The notes below the pieces were generated by a model. It was given only the letters and a program-made list of their open reading frames with translations, made no database searches and was not told where the DNA came from. Of a DNA stretch of 64,000 bases, positions 1 to 12,685 are shown piece by piece. The stretch comes from Toxotes chatareus. Its lineage: Eukaryota > Chordata > Actinopteri > Toxotidae. Every line of letters begins with the position of its first letter. Positions within the stretch are counted from its first letter, which is position 1. The DNA is taken from NCBI GenBank assembly GCA_016801885.1, contig CM028898.1:1860001-1924000 (forward strand), read 5' to 3'. The position numbers and the translations under genes are program-made.

Positions 1-3000
1 TGTCATGAGCACAAGCAATTTGAGTTTTTTTTTTTTTTTAAATGATCCTCAAATTTAGAACAGTTGAGGTAAAGAGGTAAGGCAGGATGAATGGCTTAGA
101 TAAGAAGTCCTCACAGGTATGGACAACCATCTCTGTGTGTGCACATTGGCTTGTGTATGTGTGAGAGTGGCCACCTTGCTTGTCCCCAAGCAGCCGTAGC
201 TCATCACATCTGCTGCTCAGGAATCCGAAGTCTATCAGCCAGCTGGAGTGAGACGACCTCCACGCCAGCTGTAATTTACCACAGGGAGATGGGATGGGGA
301 GTGTGTATATGTACGTGTGCGAATGTGTGTATTTGTGAGGGATTGACTCAGCCAGAAGAGCAAAATGAGTAAGTCGGTGACGGGCACTGGCAGGGAAAGA
401 AGGACAGGAGGAAGGAAGGAAGACGGCGGCTGTGCTGTCACTGGTGATATGGAGCCATCATACTGCAGGTGGACAGTTCGTTTTTTTAAGAACCAATCAG
501 AAAGCAGCTCTGCCTGCTGTATACATCAGCACCAGCCAAGCGCCCCAATTCATTCCCCAACACACACAGGCCCTGTCAGGGAAGCCAAATCTCCAGCTGC
601 TAATCTGATAATCCTGTGCAGATGTGTGTTCTCCAGCAGGAATGGGAATAGTGTGTGTTTGTGTGAGGGAGATGGAGAGTAAGTGAGTGTGTTCTACAGT
701 AAGTGGGTGGGTGATACCGAGAGACAGAGAGCTGGTGTTTATCCAGGCTCCACTTTCTCCTCTCGTTCTGTGATAGTTGCTGTTTGTTTAGCCATGTCAC
801 CAGTCCTTCTGGAATAATCTGCCGCCAGTGTTTGCACAGCCTGCCAAGAGTTTAACACAGCGGAGATACTGTGTTTGGTCATTTCTTAAATTTCAAAAAA
901 GCTGACACTATCTCATTTTCACTATATACCATGTGGTCTTGAGTAAAAGTGATAGTTCTGCTCATAGTGTTTTAACCAAAGTCAGTGTCAGATTTCTGTT
1001 GGGGATAAACGTCCACAAATCCCTGTGGAAAAAAAACAAAAAAAGGGGCTAAATAATGAGCATTGCCATCAAATTTAGACATTTTCGTAAGTATTTTAAG
1101 TAATCCAGGTGATTCAGTGTGTTCATCCATGGTTCCAGAGTCTACAGGACTAATGCAGGATTGTGGCTATTCATCAATCTGCAAATAATATTAGAAAAGA
1201 AAAAGAATTAGCATGGGGTTAATGCTGCCAGAAGGGAAAGAACCGTTAATCCTGCTGTTAATGCAGGGAGCATTAATGCATTACTCCAAGATGGTTACCC
1301 CATGTTAGACTCATCCACACCACCTAGTCTGAGTTACCCTCTTTTATAGTATTTCATATCTGTAGCCGTCATTGCAACAGATAAATAGGCAGCTAGTGTG
1401 GTTAGCCCGTGACAGTAGCTAATTAGAGGAGCTAATTACTTTCTATCAGACTCAGAGACAAGAGTTGATTTGACTCAGACTGAAGTTGATTTGGAAAGAT
1501 TTAGGAGGCTTATGGTGGTTGACTTCTGTTGTTTAGCTGTAGTTACTGTTTCCTTATGATGGAGATCAATGCAAAGTTAGTTCACATATAAATTTTTTTT
1601 GATACTACCAAGGCATAGAAAGTCTTAACAACACAGTCCTTAGTGATCTTCTACATACAGGCAATAATATGAACAATTACAATATTATGTAACTGCTTTC
1701 CTCTTAATATTACTGTACATGCTTACTACACACGCCAACTGACTGTATTCTCAGTAGCCTTACTTACTGAATAAAATGGATGAGAGCTGAGAATAATCGG
1801 TCTGGGTTTTAAAGGGTTAAAAGGCCTTTAAGTAGCAGTTGCATGAGTTGTACATTGGCTCCCGAGAGCCACTTATAGAAAATGTGTTTGGTACTTAATG
1901 CGCTTACATAACTGTCCATGCAAAGGTGGATCTACTGTGAGCCCCCATTACTTTGATTTTATGCAGGGAATTTTTGTCTTTTTAAATCATCTTTATTGAA
2001 CTGGAGATAAGCAGGGAATGACTTTTATGGGGTGATCATTTAAGCAAAAAAAAAAAATGTCAAGTCCAGATGTTTAATTTTTCTGTCAGTCAAAACTGCT
2101 ACAATTAATTATGCTGTGTCATTTAAAGTCTCGTTCATGTATGAACATCTTTCATTATTTTTTATTTATTTCTGCCTTCAAAGCTGACTAAACTTGGTTT
2201 TGCACTCAGTCCCCGTTCTGTGATAAATAACGGTTGAATGATTGAGTACGGCTGTCTGTGAGGGGCACTGCGGTAGACTCTTCACAGTAGCTTATCTTGG
2301 CTTTATGTACGCGTTCTGAGGTAGAGCTGATGAGTGAAGCTCAGGGGCCATTCTGGGATTTTTTTATTTTATTTGATTTTTTTTAAAATGAGGTGGCACC
2401 GAGAACCAGTGAGGGGGGCGCCCGTGGGAAATCAGAAAATTCAATCAAAAATAAATACAGTGTTGAAAATTGGCTTAGAAAACATTGGACATGATTTTCA
2501 GGCTCTTGTGCAGTTCACTGTGCCCTAATACAGGTGGTATTACAGGAGAAGTGGCACTACACAAGAGTCTGGAAATCATTTTGGATTGAATAACTGCTTT
2601 GCATAGATAGAGCAACACATTTTTACTAAATAAAAAACATTATGCTCTTTTTTCCTTGCTATGGAACATCTTCATGTTCTGCTCTGAATTGTAAAAATAT
2701 CTAAAAATATGAATACACGGGGTGATGCCCCCCGGTGGAGCTGTCGCACACTGTGGTAAGTACAGTGTCTCGTCTCTGGCACAAGTACACAGGGTTTTAT
2801 GGCTTTCAGCTCAATAGGATCACAGAGGCCACAGAGGACAAAGGTACTCACCTTCTTTAAACCCCCTCAATAATTGATGGGTGCTACCCTTTCTCTGCTT
2901 TACCACTCCTCTCTCTAGCTCGGTACAAGCACAAACAAAATAATGGATTTCCTCTTTTTTTGGGCACATAGTGAAGGAACGGTAGGGACGAAGTTTTAGA

Positions 3001-5160
3001 GATGAGAAGTAGGACAGACTGGAGGAAGTGGGCAAACGGAGAGAGTGTGTTCTTGTCAGAGGCAGAGGTAGATTTGGTGTGATCAGTGATCCCTGAACAC
3101 TCAGCCACTTCTCTGTGGCTCTCGTCAATACACCTCTGACACCGTCCGGGTAAAATGCATAAAAGAACACCACTCTGTTGACCCAACTCTGCCTATTAGT
3201 GGTGAAACAGTTTGATGTTTGTCTTATCTGATATTGTGTTCAGAGCTCTCTCCGACATTTAGTGCTAAGAAGACCAGTTAAATACAGTGATTTTGTTCTT
3301 TAGTGCAACCTTTAAATAATGATGATCAGTCTGCGTTCATGCCTGAATTTCTGTTTGCCTCAAAATATTTTTTTTTTTTTCAGTGAGTTTTGGGGATGTG
3401 TAGCAAAACAAGGACATAGTGTCTGGAACATCACTCACAGGTTTCTAAAGGGACACGTTGAAGCCTGGTTTTAGGTTTGCTGCTTGCTGCCATCTTGTCA
3501 GTGTTTGTTTTGGAGCCAGAGAACTCGGGCAAAGAGAGACAGGGAGCTCTCTTTCAGTTTTGAAGTCTGAGAGACCTGTCAGTCAAAGCAAACCCAACCC
3601 CAAACACACCACTCTTTAAGCCCTCTTATCTTCAAAATAAAATTTCAAAACCGCCTCAAAAAGAGCATAAGAAGAAGTGAAATTAACAGTTCAGACCCAA
3701 CTTCAGGTGGAAAAAAAATCAACTGACGTATTTTGCATTTTAAGTGGGGGATTTTTTTTTTTTCTCTCAGTTGCTTATGGTTTTTGCAGAACCACCCAGG
3801 AGGGCATTACATGAACTGTATTTTTAACGCACTATAGTCGCCAGCTGGGATGTTTTCACATGCACCACATAGTCTATCATATGGGTGTGGCCAGTGGTCA
3901 ATAGGTTGTGGTTATCAAGATGAGGAAGCAGGGAGGGAAGCTGAGTATTACACCAAATGATAAGTATCAGCGCTCATTTCTTTTTTAACGTTTTCCACCT
4001 GTATTAAGGGGGAACCTCACAAGCTTTACACATCTGCATATTGTCTCCTGTGACTCTGGACAAACTTTGTCGGGTCTGAGAAATTAACCATGATAATGTC
4101 ATCAGGGTTGTTTTGGCTTGGACCTGAGACAGAGGCATTCAACAGATGAAGAAGGTCTACTCATCTAATGAAAGTAGCCATTGAGTTGCATTATGGGAAC
4201 TGTAGGATTAAACACAATCCCTGGATCTTTTTAGGGCCTAAAAAAAAAAAAAGCGTCAGACTACATCTTCTTCTGCTGCTTTCTGTTTCTTGTCGTATTG
4301 TGTCTTTTAATTTGGAGGACGTGTTTATTTCATCAGAACCTTATATAGATATGCACCTTGCTTTACAGCCATCAGTGTTGCATTCAAATTGATATTGGCT
4401 GTTTACACCATTACAGCACTTACTGTGGTCATGATCTATAACTGAGCCTGTGTCTCATTTACAGAGCAGGGCTGCATAAAGTTAAAGTAGTTCAGTAGTT
4501 CGGCTTCAGTAGAGTGTGTGCTTCTGTGAATAACAGTAATGGCATCAAGCATAAAGCTTAACTTGAGTTAAGCTTCAATTTGCTTTACTACCTTAACTGC
4601 AATGTCTTTTGCAACAGCCATTGTTTTATGCAGTTCATCAAACAGGATAAGCACAGCTGTGTCTTGGAGGTGTAGATCAGAAACACCTCAACTCTCAGCA
4701 CTGAAACTTTCATCATTTCAGCTACAGGCAATTACTCCAGTAGGACAGTAGGACACGTATTAGTTTCATCCACTCTGTTTTGTCTGGTCAAAATTGAGTT
4801 CAGACCTGAATCTGACTTTCTGACATTTGTTTTACCATATAAAGAGAAAAAAGTAAAAAACAAAGTAAAGTTTGCTCTCTAACAAAAAACTGCTCAGAGT
4901 GGATGAGAAAGCTGAGAGGACACATTTTATTTTAGTTGTATTGTGTTGGCTCCATGGACGTGATTTCCTGTGGTAAAATACTCAGGTTTGACGGAGTGAC
5001 TGGTGCCTCCTGAACCAGCACATGAAGACAGAGTAGTGTAGTGAGATAGCACATTGCCCACTGCATTTTAGATAGGAAACCAATTGGTACGGTTTGATTC
5101 AGTCTTCAGGGTCCAGATCTTTCACTCTGTGACACAGAGGTAACTATGCCCAGGAATGCG
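1..5160. other. Intronic stretch, no gene seen
   Basis: AT-leaning sequence with short homopolymer runs (T run near 27-39, A runs near 2046-2056, 1030 and 4240) and TG-rich patches near 140-160, 300-340 and 650-700. Short reading frames on both strands lack coding-like composition. A frame on the minus strand at about 2820-3173 is followed by a good-looking donor (GTGAGT, reverse complement at 2847-2852), but nothing in its translation is recognisable. I see no transposon protein remnants. Confidence 0.6.
4554..4575. repeat. 22-bp palindrome
   Basis: Perfect 10-bp inverted repeat (AAGCTTAACT / AGTTAAGCTT) around a 2-base centre. It contains two HindIII-like AAGCTT sites. No function is evident; such palindromes occur by chance or as transposon target remnants. 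Confidence 0.6.
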
Positions 5161-5173
5161 CACACACACACAC

Positions 5174-5241
<68 letters not shown>

Positions 5242-5244
5242 ACA
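5161..5244. repeat. (CA)n microsatellite
   Basis: About 84 bp of nearly pure CA dinucleotide with two interruptions (CCTA near the start, CAAA near the end). Likely length-polymorphic. Confidence 0.97.
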
Positions 5245-5364
5245 GCTGGGGCTATTAAAGAGAGGCACCAATAGGAGCTTGGTGAGAGATAATTGTCTCA
5301 TAAGTCAGTAAGCACAGCTGTTGGCAAGGTCAAGTTTCATTTATGGATGCACGTCACCTCCCAC

Positions 5365-5495
5365 AATTTTGTCTCTGTGTCTTTTCCAGTCTGTCTTTCT
5401 TCTTCCCTTCTTCTCTCTACCTGAGCCTGTCCTGTACCTGTCTGGACCCTGTCACTCCCCCTCCATCCTTCCCTCCCTCTCTCTTTCTGCATGGT
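5365..5495 (+). repeat. Pyrimidine-rich tract
   Basis: Strongly T/C-biased run of about 130 bp on the + strand (TCTTTCTTCTTCCC, CTCCATCCTTCCCTCCCTCTC). Low-complexity DNA. Two overlapping open frames here rich in Ser, Leu, Pro and Phe are products of the base bias, not genes. Confidence 0.75.
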
Positions 5496-6290
5496 TGGGC
5501 TTCGGGATTGCTTGTGCCCTTCAATGAATATTAATGGTAGAGTTTGGATATTATATGAAAATAAACTGTTTATTTACAGAGTCACTCTCTTTTGGCTTTA
5601 TGGGAGGTTTAGCGGGGGTTGACTGAACGCTGCCAGACTCCCAAGTGTGAGGATGAAATAGGCTGGTGATGTGCTAAATAGGATTCAGGTCAGTGAGAGG
5701 CTGTGGCCAAGCAGATCCGTCATACGGCTTTAGAGGAACCTTCTTTCAAAACAACGCTCCGGCAAAAGTATGGCATTGTTTGGAAGCAGGAGATGAATGG
5801 AGGAGGTTTCAAGTGGTCCTCAGTTTGTTTTAGTGGTTCAGGTATCTGGCTGCTTCTTGTCCAGCCATTTAAGTATGTATTTATTAGTCAAGAGGCAAAG
5901 ACCAGGGTTGATTTATTGATTGTCAGCAGAGAAAGAATTGCTCACATTCCTCACTGAATTCAGAGAAACAATGCAGAAGATATTCTGTTAGTAAAGTAAA
6001 AGCCCTGCTTAAGTACAATGTAAGAACCAAATTCCAAAGTAGAAGTATTTATTTGTGTCTCAGTGGCATGTGAAAATCCTACATCTGATCAGTTCAAAGA
6101 AAGGAAGGATGGAAGGAAGATAAAGGGAGTGATTAGATGAGTTTGACCTTTGCCTGCTCTAAAACTTTTCCTCTGAGTGGATGTTTTTCCTGTGCGGCTT
6201 CATTTGCTCAGAACAAATCTGGGGATGTAGCAGTGGACCGGAAGGAATGGAAGAGAGGAAGGAGATTTTTGCTGATGTATTTACTGCAAC

Positions 6291-6510
6291 TAGGAAGACA
6301 CAGTGAACTGGGGGAAGGTCGAAAAGGAAAGAAAAGAGAAATAGGACAAAAGGGAACAAGAAGGAAAGAAACAAAGAAGGGTGGGGGGGAAGCAAAAAGG
6401 GAGAAATGAAAAATGAAAATAAGGAAAAGGAAGTAGGAAGCAAAAATAAGGAAGGGGAAGAACAGAAGGAAGGGTGGAAGGATGGGGTAGAGAAAGAAAG
6501 AAATGTGATA
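6291..6510 (+). repeat. Purine-rich (GA/GGAA) tract
   Basis: About 220 bp almost devoid of pyrimidines on the + strand, with repeated GGAAG, AAAGAAA and AGAAAG motifs. It is a degraded GGAA/GA simple repeat that could adopt triplex structure. Lys/Arg/Glu-rich frames on + and Ser/Phe/Pro-rich frames on - are low-complexity artefacts. Confidence 0.85.
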
Positions 6511-8359
6511 TATATGATATTGGTTGCAACTAGTAACTAAATCTGTTGGATGAATGTATTGATTGTGAAACGTTTAAGTCTAACACTTCTTCATAGTTGA
6601 GAAAAGGTTTTTGGAATGATGATACATGAGTAATGTACTTTCCACCTCTGTTGATAGCAGATTTAGATCTTGACTGTTTCCAGTGCAAATCAGCTGATTC
6701 CCAGACTTCTCCTGCATCGACGGATGTCATATTTATACTAATGCTGTACAAAGTTTTCATTTTCTACCGTTTAATTAGGGTGAGCTGACAAAAACCGCAG
6801 ATAGCAGCGATAGCGGAACAAGCAGACGTGAAGGCTGACATTGTGACAGGCTGACAGAGTCACAAAGTGCACATTAACATTGGGTCCAGACACAGTCTTA
6901 AAAATATGTAGTTGAGAGAATTGACAAGAGGATCGGATTATGATCTGAGCCTGAGTCTGTCTGTGGGCTTCTATACTTAGAGTCCAGACATGTACAGCAC
7001 AGAGCTGACAGATGTCAATCCAAACCTGCAGTCAGCAGCAGACCAATGCAGCAAGGTTTAAACATGGCTGTTTAAGTTTCCTCATTGATCCTCTGATTCT
7101 TAATTGGCCTTTGTTTGGTGGGTAATTCAATAGCTTTACATTTAAGCAACTGACTCAATCACTATACACTGCCTGCTGAGACGAGCTCACACAGGGACAT
7201 CAAACGAACATAACCAATGGCTCAGTACCATTACTACCAGTATAGACAATGTGTTTCCATACACTTGGTTAGCACTTGGCTGTGCATACGTCTAAAGGGG
7301 TTTACAACAAGTAAAGCTTTTTGAAGACCACAGGTGCATGACATAGACTTTGCATAGGGAAAGAATGACTGAGCCAACATGCACAGTGGAGGGGAAATAA
7401 GTATCAGTACTGCTGGAGGTGAGTCACTGTATCCAAAACAATGAAATCCCCTCGGACTAAAACGGAAATTGAGACTAAAATAAAGAGTAGTGGAAATCTG
7501 GTTATATCAGCTTCTGCAGGCTGAAAAGTAGGCCATTAGTAAAAGTCATACACAGCTCTGTCTTCTCACAGTGCCGTCAAGCTTTGACAAAAGTGAGTCT
7601 GGCTTGGCTCTATATAAAGACAAGGGAAAAATTCTGACCTGCTGCACATAAGTGTAAGGTAAACAGGAAGAGAACTTAGTCTTAATGCTGGAGACAAATG
7701 CTTGTAAGCAAGATTTACAAACGTGCAACAACATCTGAGTAATGTATGGTGTTGTAAATGCATTTCCACCACCCGAACAAATACCAACCAATCTGAACAA
7801 ACGTAAAACAAAGAAATTCATCCCAATTTGAATATACTTCAGAACTCTGTGTGCGCATTTCTGACTTCAATTTCATTAATCTAATAACATTTTCTTTTGA
7901 AAAGATTCCTTGTTTTGAGACTCTTCACTGCCTCTGATCCACAGATGGAGCTTGAGTTTGAGTGGTGGAAAACTCATTTGATGTACTTAAATGCACCGGA
8001 AGCTTCTTCAAAAGCAAATGTTTTTCGATGAATAGACCAGAAAATATAGCTGTAATATACTAGAATTTATTCTAATTGGATTGGATTTGTGAGTAGAATT
8101 GTCTTGAATGCACAAATCATTATACATATTTGTAAATCTTGGATATACTGCATTTATATATATCTTCAAACATTTTCTTTTCTCCTTCTGTAACCTAAAT
8201 ATGCTGGGGATTGAGGACTGAGAAAGGCTAAAGCTTGTTGACGGAGGAGCATCAGATGATGACATGGGTGGTGAGAACAAGTGAGAGGCCTGAAGACACA
8301 TGAGCCCCCAAAAGCACTAAGGTCTGTTCAGAGCTCAGAGTTGGGAGGACTGTCAGCGG

Positions 8360-8360
<1 letters not shown>

Positions 8361-8403
<43 letters not shown>
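8361..8403. repeat. (TG)n microsatellite
   Basis: About 21 uninterrupted TG units, ending in TGTCTTTG. It lies about 110 bp beyond the donor side of the candidate antisense exon at 8514-8689. Confidence 0.97.
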
Positions 8404-8404
<1 letters not shown>

Positions 8405-8513
8405 TTTGTTGACTGTATGCAGCTTCGTGCACACAGGTCATGTCAAACTCGTCTTTCCCACACAACGATACGAACAGTGACCTCTGTTCTTGTTGATTCT
8501 TGCTGATACTCAC

Positions 8514-8689
8514 ATAAAGTTTATCTAATGCAGCTTCGCATTCTGCAGATGGACTGACTCGCATCAGTCCTGCATACCTCTGGCCTGCAGCCTTCATGTG
8601 ACTCATCGTGAAGGGGCCTACAGTTATAGGTTTGCCATCACACATTTCTGTCAGTAACTGTAACTGGTTTTCATTTCCATCCAGTTTCC
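8514..8689 (-). CDS. Candidate internal coding exon on the antisense strand, product unknown
   Basis: Reading the minus strand, a pyrimidine-rich acceptor (ATCCTTTCCTATGCAG) is followed by 176 bp with one fully open frame and then a consensus donor (GTGAGT). The exon starts with two bases of a split codon and ends on a whole codon (58 complete codons). The peptide is balanced and globular-looking; it includes CDGKPITVGPFTMSHM and ends SAECEAALDKLY. Codons favour purine-starting triplets, as real exons do. I do not recognise the family. Against it: exon-like windows of this size also arise by chance in tens of kb of intron, and I found no convincing partner exon. It could be part of a nested antisense gene, a relic exon or chance. 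Confidence 0.4.
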
Positions 8690-11283
8690 CTGCATAGGAA
8701 AGGATTTAAAAATACTTTGAATCTTTCATCAGTTCGCAGCATACACTCACCTCACACACTAATTAATGGTGTAAACATCATACCTTTGCTGTACTCTACC
8801 TATACTGTCTAGCTACCAGCTCTGGAACCTTATAAAATATAAAGTGGAGATCTATCAAACCCCCCTTCTTCTCTATCCCACCTCCAGCAGCATCTCGTCT
8901 GCATTTCCCTTTATAGATTGGAGGCATTTCCTTTCTGCTGATGTCAGGAAGTGTGTTTTGGGACCAGGATCAGACATTGTGAGAAATGGGACAGTGCTTG
9001 TTACGCTCCTTTGCGCTTCATTCTCTGTCTCTCTCTTCTGATGAACCACAGGAAGTGATTATGTCTCATTTATTGGTTAGAAGTTCCTAATACTTCCTTC
9101 TCCAGCAATGACAGAGGCCTACAAGATTATATGGAGGCTGGAGAGTGCCACTTTAATAACTGCAAACTTTTTCTGTATGAGATAAATTTAAAAAAAAAAT
9201 CAGTTAATAAATTCTTTTACTTAAAAAATGTAATGCATTTAAATCATGCATTAAAAATCATGTATGACTCACACTAACAGCTGGCCAATCAGAGCTGCTG
9301 CTGCTGCTGTACTGTGGGTTGGGCTGATTCTTGGGTGGCACATTTTCCTGAAAAGTGGTGCTGACACAGAGGCAAGCAAAATCTCCAGGTGCAAACACAA
9401 ATGGGCAGGACAAGCAATTTTTTTGGTGACCACACAAACCAGGTGCAACAAGGTGCATCCAGCATGGAGGAGAGGCTGACTATATTATTAGTAGTAGATG
9501 GAATCCAGAATGAGCAGGTGAACTCCTCACATCCTGGAGGGAGGGAGGGAGGCTGAGGTCTCTCAGACAGAGAGAAACAGTCCATCTCCATGAACGGCCC
9601 GTAGTTCCAAAATCAGAATGATAAAAATGCTGTCAGTGGTAGAATAAACAAGCAGCTGATGTATGTGGGACTGGTTATATAGTTCTGCAAACAATTAGGC
9701 TACAGGCAAATTAATTTAAACTCTGCACTGCTTCCTCTCTTACTCTGCATATTTGAAAACAAATGCAAAGCAGGGTTTTGAGATTTGATAGTTAATATTT
9801 AGAAAAACACACAAGGTCAGTTGACGTTAGTGTGTCATCAAAAGATTAAAATAAATTAATATATGTATCCAGGCTGTGCCAGCAGGGCGTAAAGTAAGCA
9901 GGATTTTGGAGAGGTGTGAGTGTGAGCAGAGGGAAAATACCAATGAACATAATCCACTGAAATTATGGAAATTGTTCCTGCCTCTGCAGTATTATATATT
10001 TATATAGAGAAATTATTACCTTTAACAATTATGTCCCCCCAGCAGTTTGGCACCCTGAGCTTTTGCCTTCACTGTCCAGCAGCAGCTCTGAGCCTGTTTT
10101 TAATTATGGGTCACTTCAGGTCTTGTATTAAAGGGTTGAGAACGGTCTGGCAGTGATTTAGAGATAATTGTAGGTAACAGATTGGTTCGTGTTGAGTTCA
10201 CCCCTTGGGGCAGAGACAGGTTTGTACATTGGATCCGTGCAGAATTCTGCAGAAATTCTGCATGAAAAAGAAAAAAAAAACCTCAAAACCTCTAGTTTTA
10301 AGAATACTCTCACCAACATGTTGTATTTGCTCACCGTACATCAGATGGAGGATTTTGTGGTGTTAGAGATTATATGGATATGCTTTTATGACTATAAGCC
10401 ACAACTGCAAGTATTTATTAACATAAGTGCAAGTGGCAAAACCAAAAACTCATTGAAATAATCCTTTTAACTGGACAGAAAAAAAAAAAGATTTTAACTT
10501 GGAGTTTAGACTTTTGCTTCTTGTCCTGAGAACAGCTGCGTTTTGTAGTGAGCAGCTCGCTCATCACATACAACAGCAGTATTGACATTTCTGCAGAACT
10601 CTGGATCCCAGGATTATGGGATGGTGTTATTGATAATCTCTCAGGAAATTTAGAAAAAAGAGTAGTAAATAGTAAATGGAAGGAAGTAACACTTAACATG
10701 CAACAAAGTAATTTGATTTTGAAGAATTTTTGAAAGAAAAAATTTCAAACATGATTTTGGAAAATCGCTCTTGTAACGCAAATGCAAATGTGAAGTAGTC
10801 TTTCTTACTTGCTACATCTTGAACGGGTAACTACTGTATTTTCCCATTTTTCAGTCTCATGTTCCTTATACTATATTTTGTTGTAATTAGTGCTGTTATT
10901 TGGCTGCTACAGCTCCGTTTTCACACAGGGTTTCCCTCGCAGAATCTATCATTGTAGTACCTGGGCAGCCATTTTTCTAAAACTGATGGTAACCAAATTG
11001 TTTCACATTCAGTGTTATTAGACTGAAATAATGAGGAGAGTGGACATATTAATCCATAAAGAGTGTTTTTTTTTTTTTTTTTGTCAGGGACAGCAGCTGT
11101 GTTATTATAGGCTCTGTTACAGTGCACATGTGCAGACTGTGAGTAAGGCAGAGAGAGAACTGTATCTGTACTGGTGTCAGTAGCTTGTAAGAGGATCATG
11201 TCCACAGGCCTCCAAATCTCCTTTATATTATTACTTACAGTTGCTAGAATCCGAAGGGCTCTTACTTACACACACTCCCACCC

Positions 11284-11285
<2 letters not shown>
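8690..11285. other. Intronic stretch, no gene seen
   Basis: Ordinary sequence with a short CTG run (about five units near 9293-9309), a GGGA run (9539-9552) and a 12-bp perfect palindrome GCAGAATTCTGC near 10238, followed by a second AATTCTGC. A 17-nt T run lies near 11067-11083. Nothing resembling a protein domain or structured RNA was recognised. Confidence 0.55.
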
Positions 11286-11331
<46 letters not shown>

Positions 11332-11349
11332 ACACACGTACACAAACAC
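11286..11349. repeat. (CA)n microsatellite
   Basis: Pure CA to about 11329, then imperfect CA with GTA interruptions (ACGTACACACGTACACAAACAC). Confidence 0.96.
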
Positions 11350-12065
11350 TTGCTTGGGCCAGCTCTATGTAAATCTAAGTGTATTGCATAGTAAAACGTG
11401 TCTAACAGCTGCTACAGTGGCCAATACGTTACTATAAAGTTGTTTTATTGTTCTTTATTGTGTATTTGGCTAAACTGTATTTTGATGCTTTTGCAACTTT
11501 TTGCAGCTTTTTGAACTTGAATTTGAAAAAAAAAATAGTGTGAACTATAACAAAGTGCAAAGTCATAGCAGAAAGTCACAAAGCAAAGTGTGTTCTGCTT
11601 GGTGTTGTATGACCCAACGACTGGATCATCCAACAGCTGTTGGCTGTGGTTAGCTTTATTTTAAACCTGTTGGGAGGATAAAGGCTATAGGCAGCATAGC
11701 AGTGTTTGGGCAGTGAGGATTACATTACAGTAAGGTGATATCATTTCTCAGTAGCATGTAGTGTAAGAGATTAAATTTGAATTCCAGTATTTACATTATT
11801 GAATTAAATCCCAGTAACACTCCATTACGTCGACATTTTGAGGGTTTGTTTCATTTGCAGCCTTATCAGTGATAATAATCTGATAGTAATTTAGTCACTG
11901 TGCGTTTGTAGCAGTGTGGTACTCTTCTCTTTTGTGTAATAAGTGGGTCACAAATCTGCGCTGCTGCCCACAGTCAGCTGTTTATTTCTCCACACAGAGT
12001 AAGAACAGATCTCCAGTGTACAGTGTGCAGTGTGCTTTGGTGGAAACATGCTCCAAAAAATACAG

Positions 12066-12500
12066 TGGGACAGGATACAACAAACTGGTAGCTATTTTTT
12101 TTTTATAGTAAACCAAAGCAAATGACAGTATGTGTGCCTGGTAACAACAAAATGTTATTGTGTCTCCCACAGCTAGAGCAGCTTCAGTGGTAACAATCTC
12201 CAAAAATAGTATAAACAAAGAAAGAAATAATTTAATTAACAGCTAGTAAAGTACATGATGTTTTCTTATGAGGTAAGAGTAAGAAAGTCAGGCAAGTTGC
12301 TAATAGCATGGCATGTTTTGCATAAAAACCAGTGTAGTTATGGTATTATGACTAGCTTTTGCTATTTCACCATAACAAGTTTGTAAAGTACATTCTTACA
12401 GGCAAAATCAATTTTCATACTGTAGCACTTGTAACACACTGTAAAACGTCTTACAAATCAACCTTGCATGGAGACAGGATACAGCAAACTGCTAGCACTT
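12066..12500 (+). repeat. Diverged direct repeat pair (about 405 bp apart)
   Basis: ACAGGATACAACAAACTGGT near 12070 and ACAGGATACAGCAAACTGCT near 12475 are near-identical, and both are followed by AGC plus AT-rich sequence and a TGGTAACAACAAA / ACTGATAACGACAAA motif. This suggests an old local duplication or two pieces of one repeat family. The family was not identified. Confidence 0.45.
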
Positions 12501-12594
12501 AAATTAGGCTTAACAGACCAGTCCCAGTGGGAAAATGAATGTACTGATAACGACAAAGAAGTAGGCTGGTTGCATTCACTGTGTCACAGTGAAC

Positions 12595-12685
12595 AAGTAA
12601 CGTAGTTACTTTTGCTGCTGAGTAGTAAAGTAATTACTTTTTAAATTAACAATAGGTGAGGAGTAATTGATTATATTTTAAGGAA
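12595..12685 (+). mobile_element. Possible hAT-type non-autonomous fragment
   Basis: The segment has the iterated pattern GTAACGTAGTTACTTTT...AGTAAAGTAATTACTTTTT...GAGTAATTGATTA. This resembles the iterated AGTAA/TTACT sequence of fish hAT-derived elements. No terminal inverted repeats or 8-bp target duplication could be assigned, so this rests on motif resemblance only. Confidence 0.3.

Larger units (their letters stand above)
5245..8360. other. Intronic stretch with pyrimidine and purine tracts
   Basis: Apart from the separately listed pyrimidine tract (5365-5495) and purine tract (6291-6510), this is ordinary non-coding sequence. Short frames on both strands show no recognisable domain. 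A second small purine patch (GGAAGGATGGAAGGAAG) lies at about 6100-6120. Confidence 0.6.

Noticed and set aside
2820..3173. Minus-strand frame ending at a good GTGAGT donor, with a possible CTTCCTCCAG acceptor inside
   Set aside because: The peptide has no coding-like composition or recognisable family, and chance acceptor-donor pairs of this kind are expected many times in the window.
5321..5534. Two overlapping + frames of 63-68 codons
   Set aside because: Low-complexity pyrimidine tract translated in two frames.
6137..6529. Lys/Arg/Glu-rich + frame and Phe/Ser/Pro-rich - frames
   Set aside because: Products of the purine tract; low complexity on both strands.
8252..8434. Frames containing Thr-His repeats
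   Set aside because: Translation of the (TG)n array; only the 8514-8689 part upstream looks coding-like.
9965..10156. Frame beginning MEIV, resembling the start of the CA10 signal peptide
   Set aside because: Similarity stops after four residues; no hydrophobic leader ending in a phase-1 donor.
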